Part shown: positions 63,883 to 64,000 of the stretch, in pieces
Position numbering within the stretch: position 1 is the first letter of the stretch
How the letters are laid out: each line of letters begins with the position of its first letter
Source of the DNA: Choristoneura fumiferana
Taxonomy: Eukaryota > Arthropoda > Insecta > Lepidoptera > Tortricidae
Length of the DNA: 64,000 nt
Assembly (NCBI RefSeq): GCF_025370935.1
Contig: NC_133490.1
Location: forward strand, 3,174,240-3,238,239
Reading direction: 5' to 3'
The notes under the pieces: model-generated
Told to the model about the DNA's origin: nothing
The model's database searches: none
Seen by the model: only the letters and a program-made list of their open reading frames with translations
Program-made: the position numbers and the translations under genes

Positions 63883-64000
63883 ACTTTTCTTTCAAAATGC
63901 ATTTAATTTTTTCATACAAATTTTAAGAGTCAGTTTTGTGACGCCCGTACTGAGTGTTACTTGGTAAAATTAAGACTTTTCATAAAGAAGAATTCGTCCC

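Noticed and set aside
1..64000. A new defence, CRISPR-like or biosynthetic system
   Set aside because: No clustered direct repeats with spacers, no operon-like gene runs and no unfamiliar multi-gene module were found. The only gene cluster is the channel paralogues.

Overview
The window is nuclear DNA from an insect, almost certainly a moth or butterfly (Lepidoptera). The evidence is spliced genes with GT-AG introns in AT-rich sequence and a dense load of repeat families that I recognise as typical of lepidopteran genomes: three tRNA-headed SINE families, LINE 3' ends, many short inverted-repeat elements and an intact Ty3/Gypsy element. No operon, CRISPR array, rRNA gene or free-standing tRNA gene is visible. 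Well over half of the non-coding sequence appears to be repeat-derived.

Layout. (1) 1.8-9.8 kb, plus strand: seven exons of a papain-family (C1A, cathepsin L-like) cysteine protease. Its 5' exon(s) lie outside the window or were not found. The exons join in frame to 299 residues with the catalytic Cys, His and Asn present. The last exon is only 61 bp and is easy to miss. (2) 9.9-25.6 kb: no gene recognised; SINEs, LINE remnants, MITEs, a nested hAT insertion and a large fold-back element. (3) 25.7-36.5 kb: three single-exon paralogues of a divergent, short, nicotinic-receptor-like Cys-loop channel subunit (plus, plus, minus). The first carries a one-base frameshift. All three have a GGGGCGT-type box and an Inr-like CAGT close upstream of the ATG. 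A decayed piggyBac-like element sits between the second and third. (4) 37.2-42.0 kb: a complete Gypsy retrotransposon with 163-bp LTRs identical by eye and one uninterrupted 1394-residue Gag-Pol frame. (5) 42-64 kb: no gene recognised; repeats, a solo LTR, a twin-primed SINE, a mariner-type MITE carrying a Penelope-like fragment, and several fold-back elements.

How the genes relate. The protease is an independent gene, probably lysosomal, secreted or digestive. The three channel genes form one local family with common promoter architecture, so co-regulation is plausible but not shown. Everything else is mobile DNA, and several insertions can be ordered in time from nesting and target-site duplications (TSDs).

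I did not find a clearly new biological system. The strongest leads are the divergent channel cluster with its shared promoter box, and two unrelated repeat families (one Penelope-like, one fold-back) with hammerhead-ribozyme-like cores beside a palindromic stem. All coordinates and homologies come from reading the sequence; no search was run.
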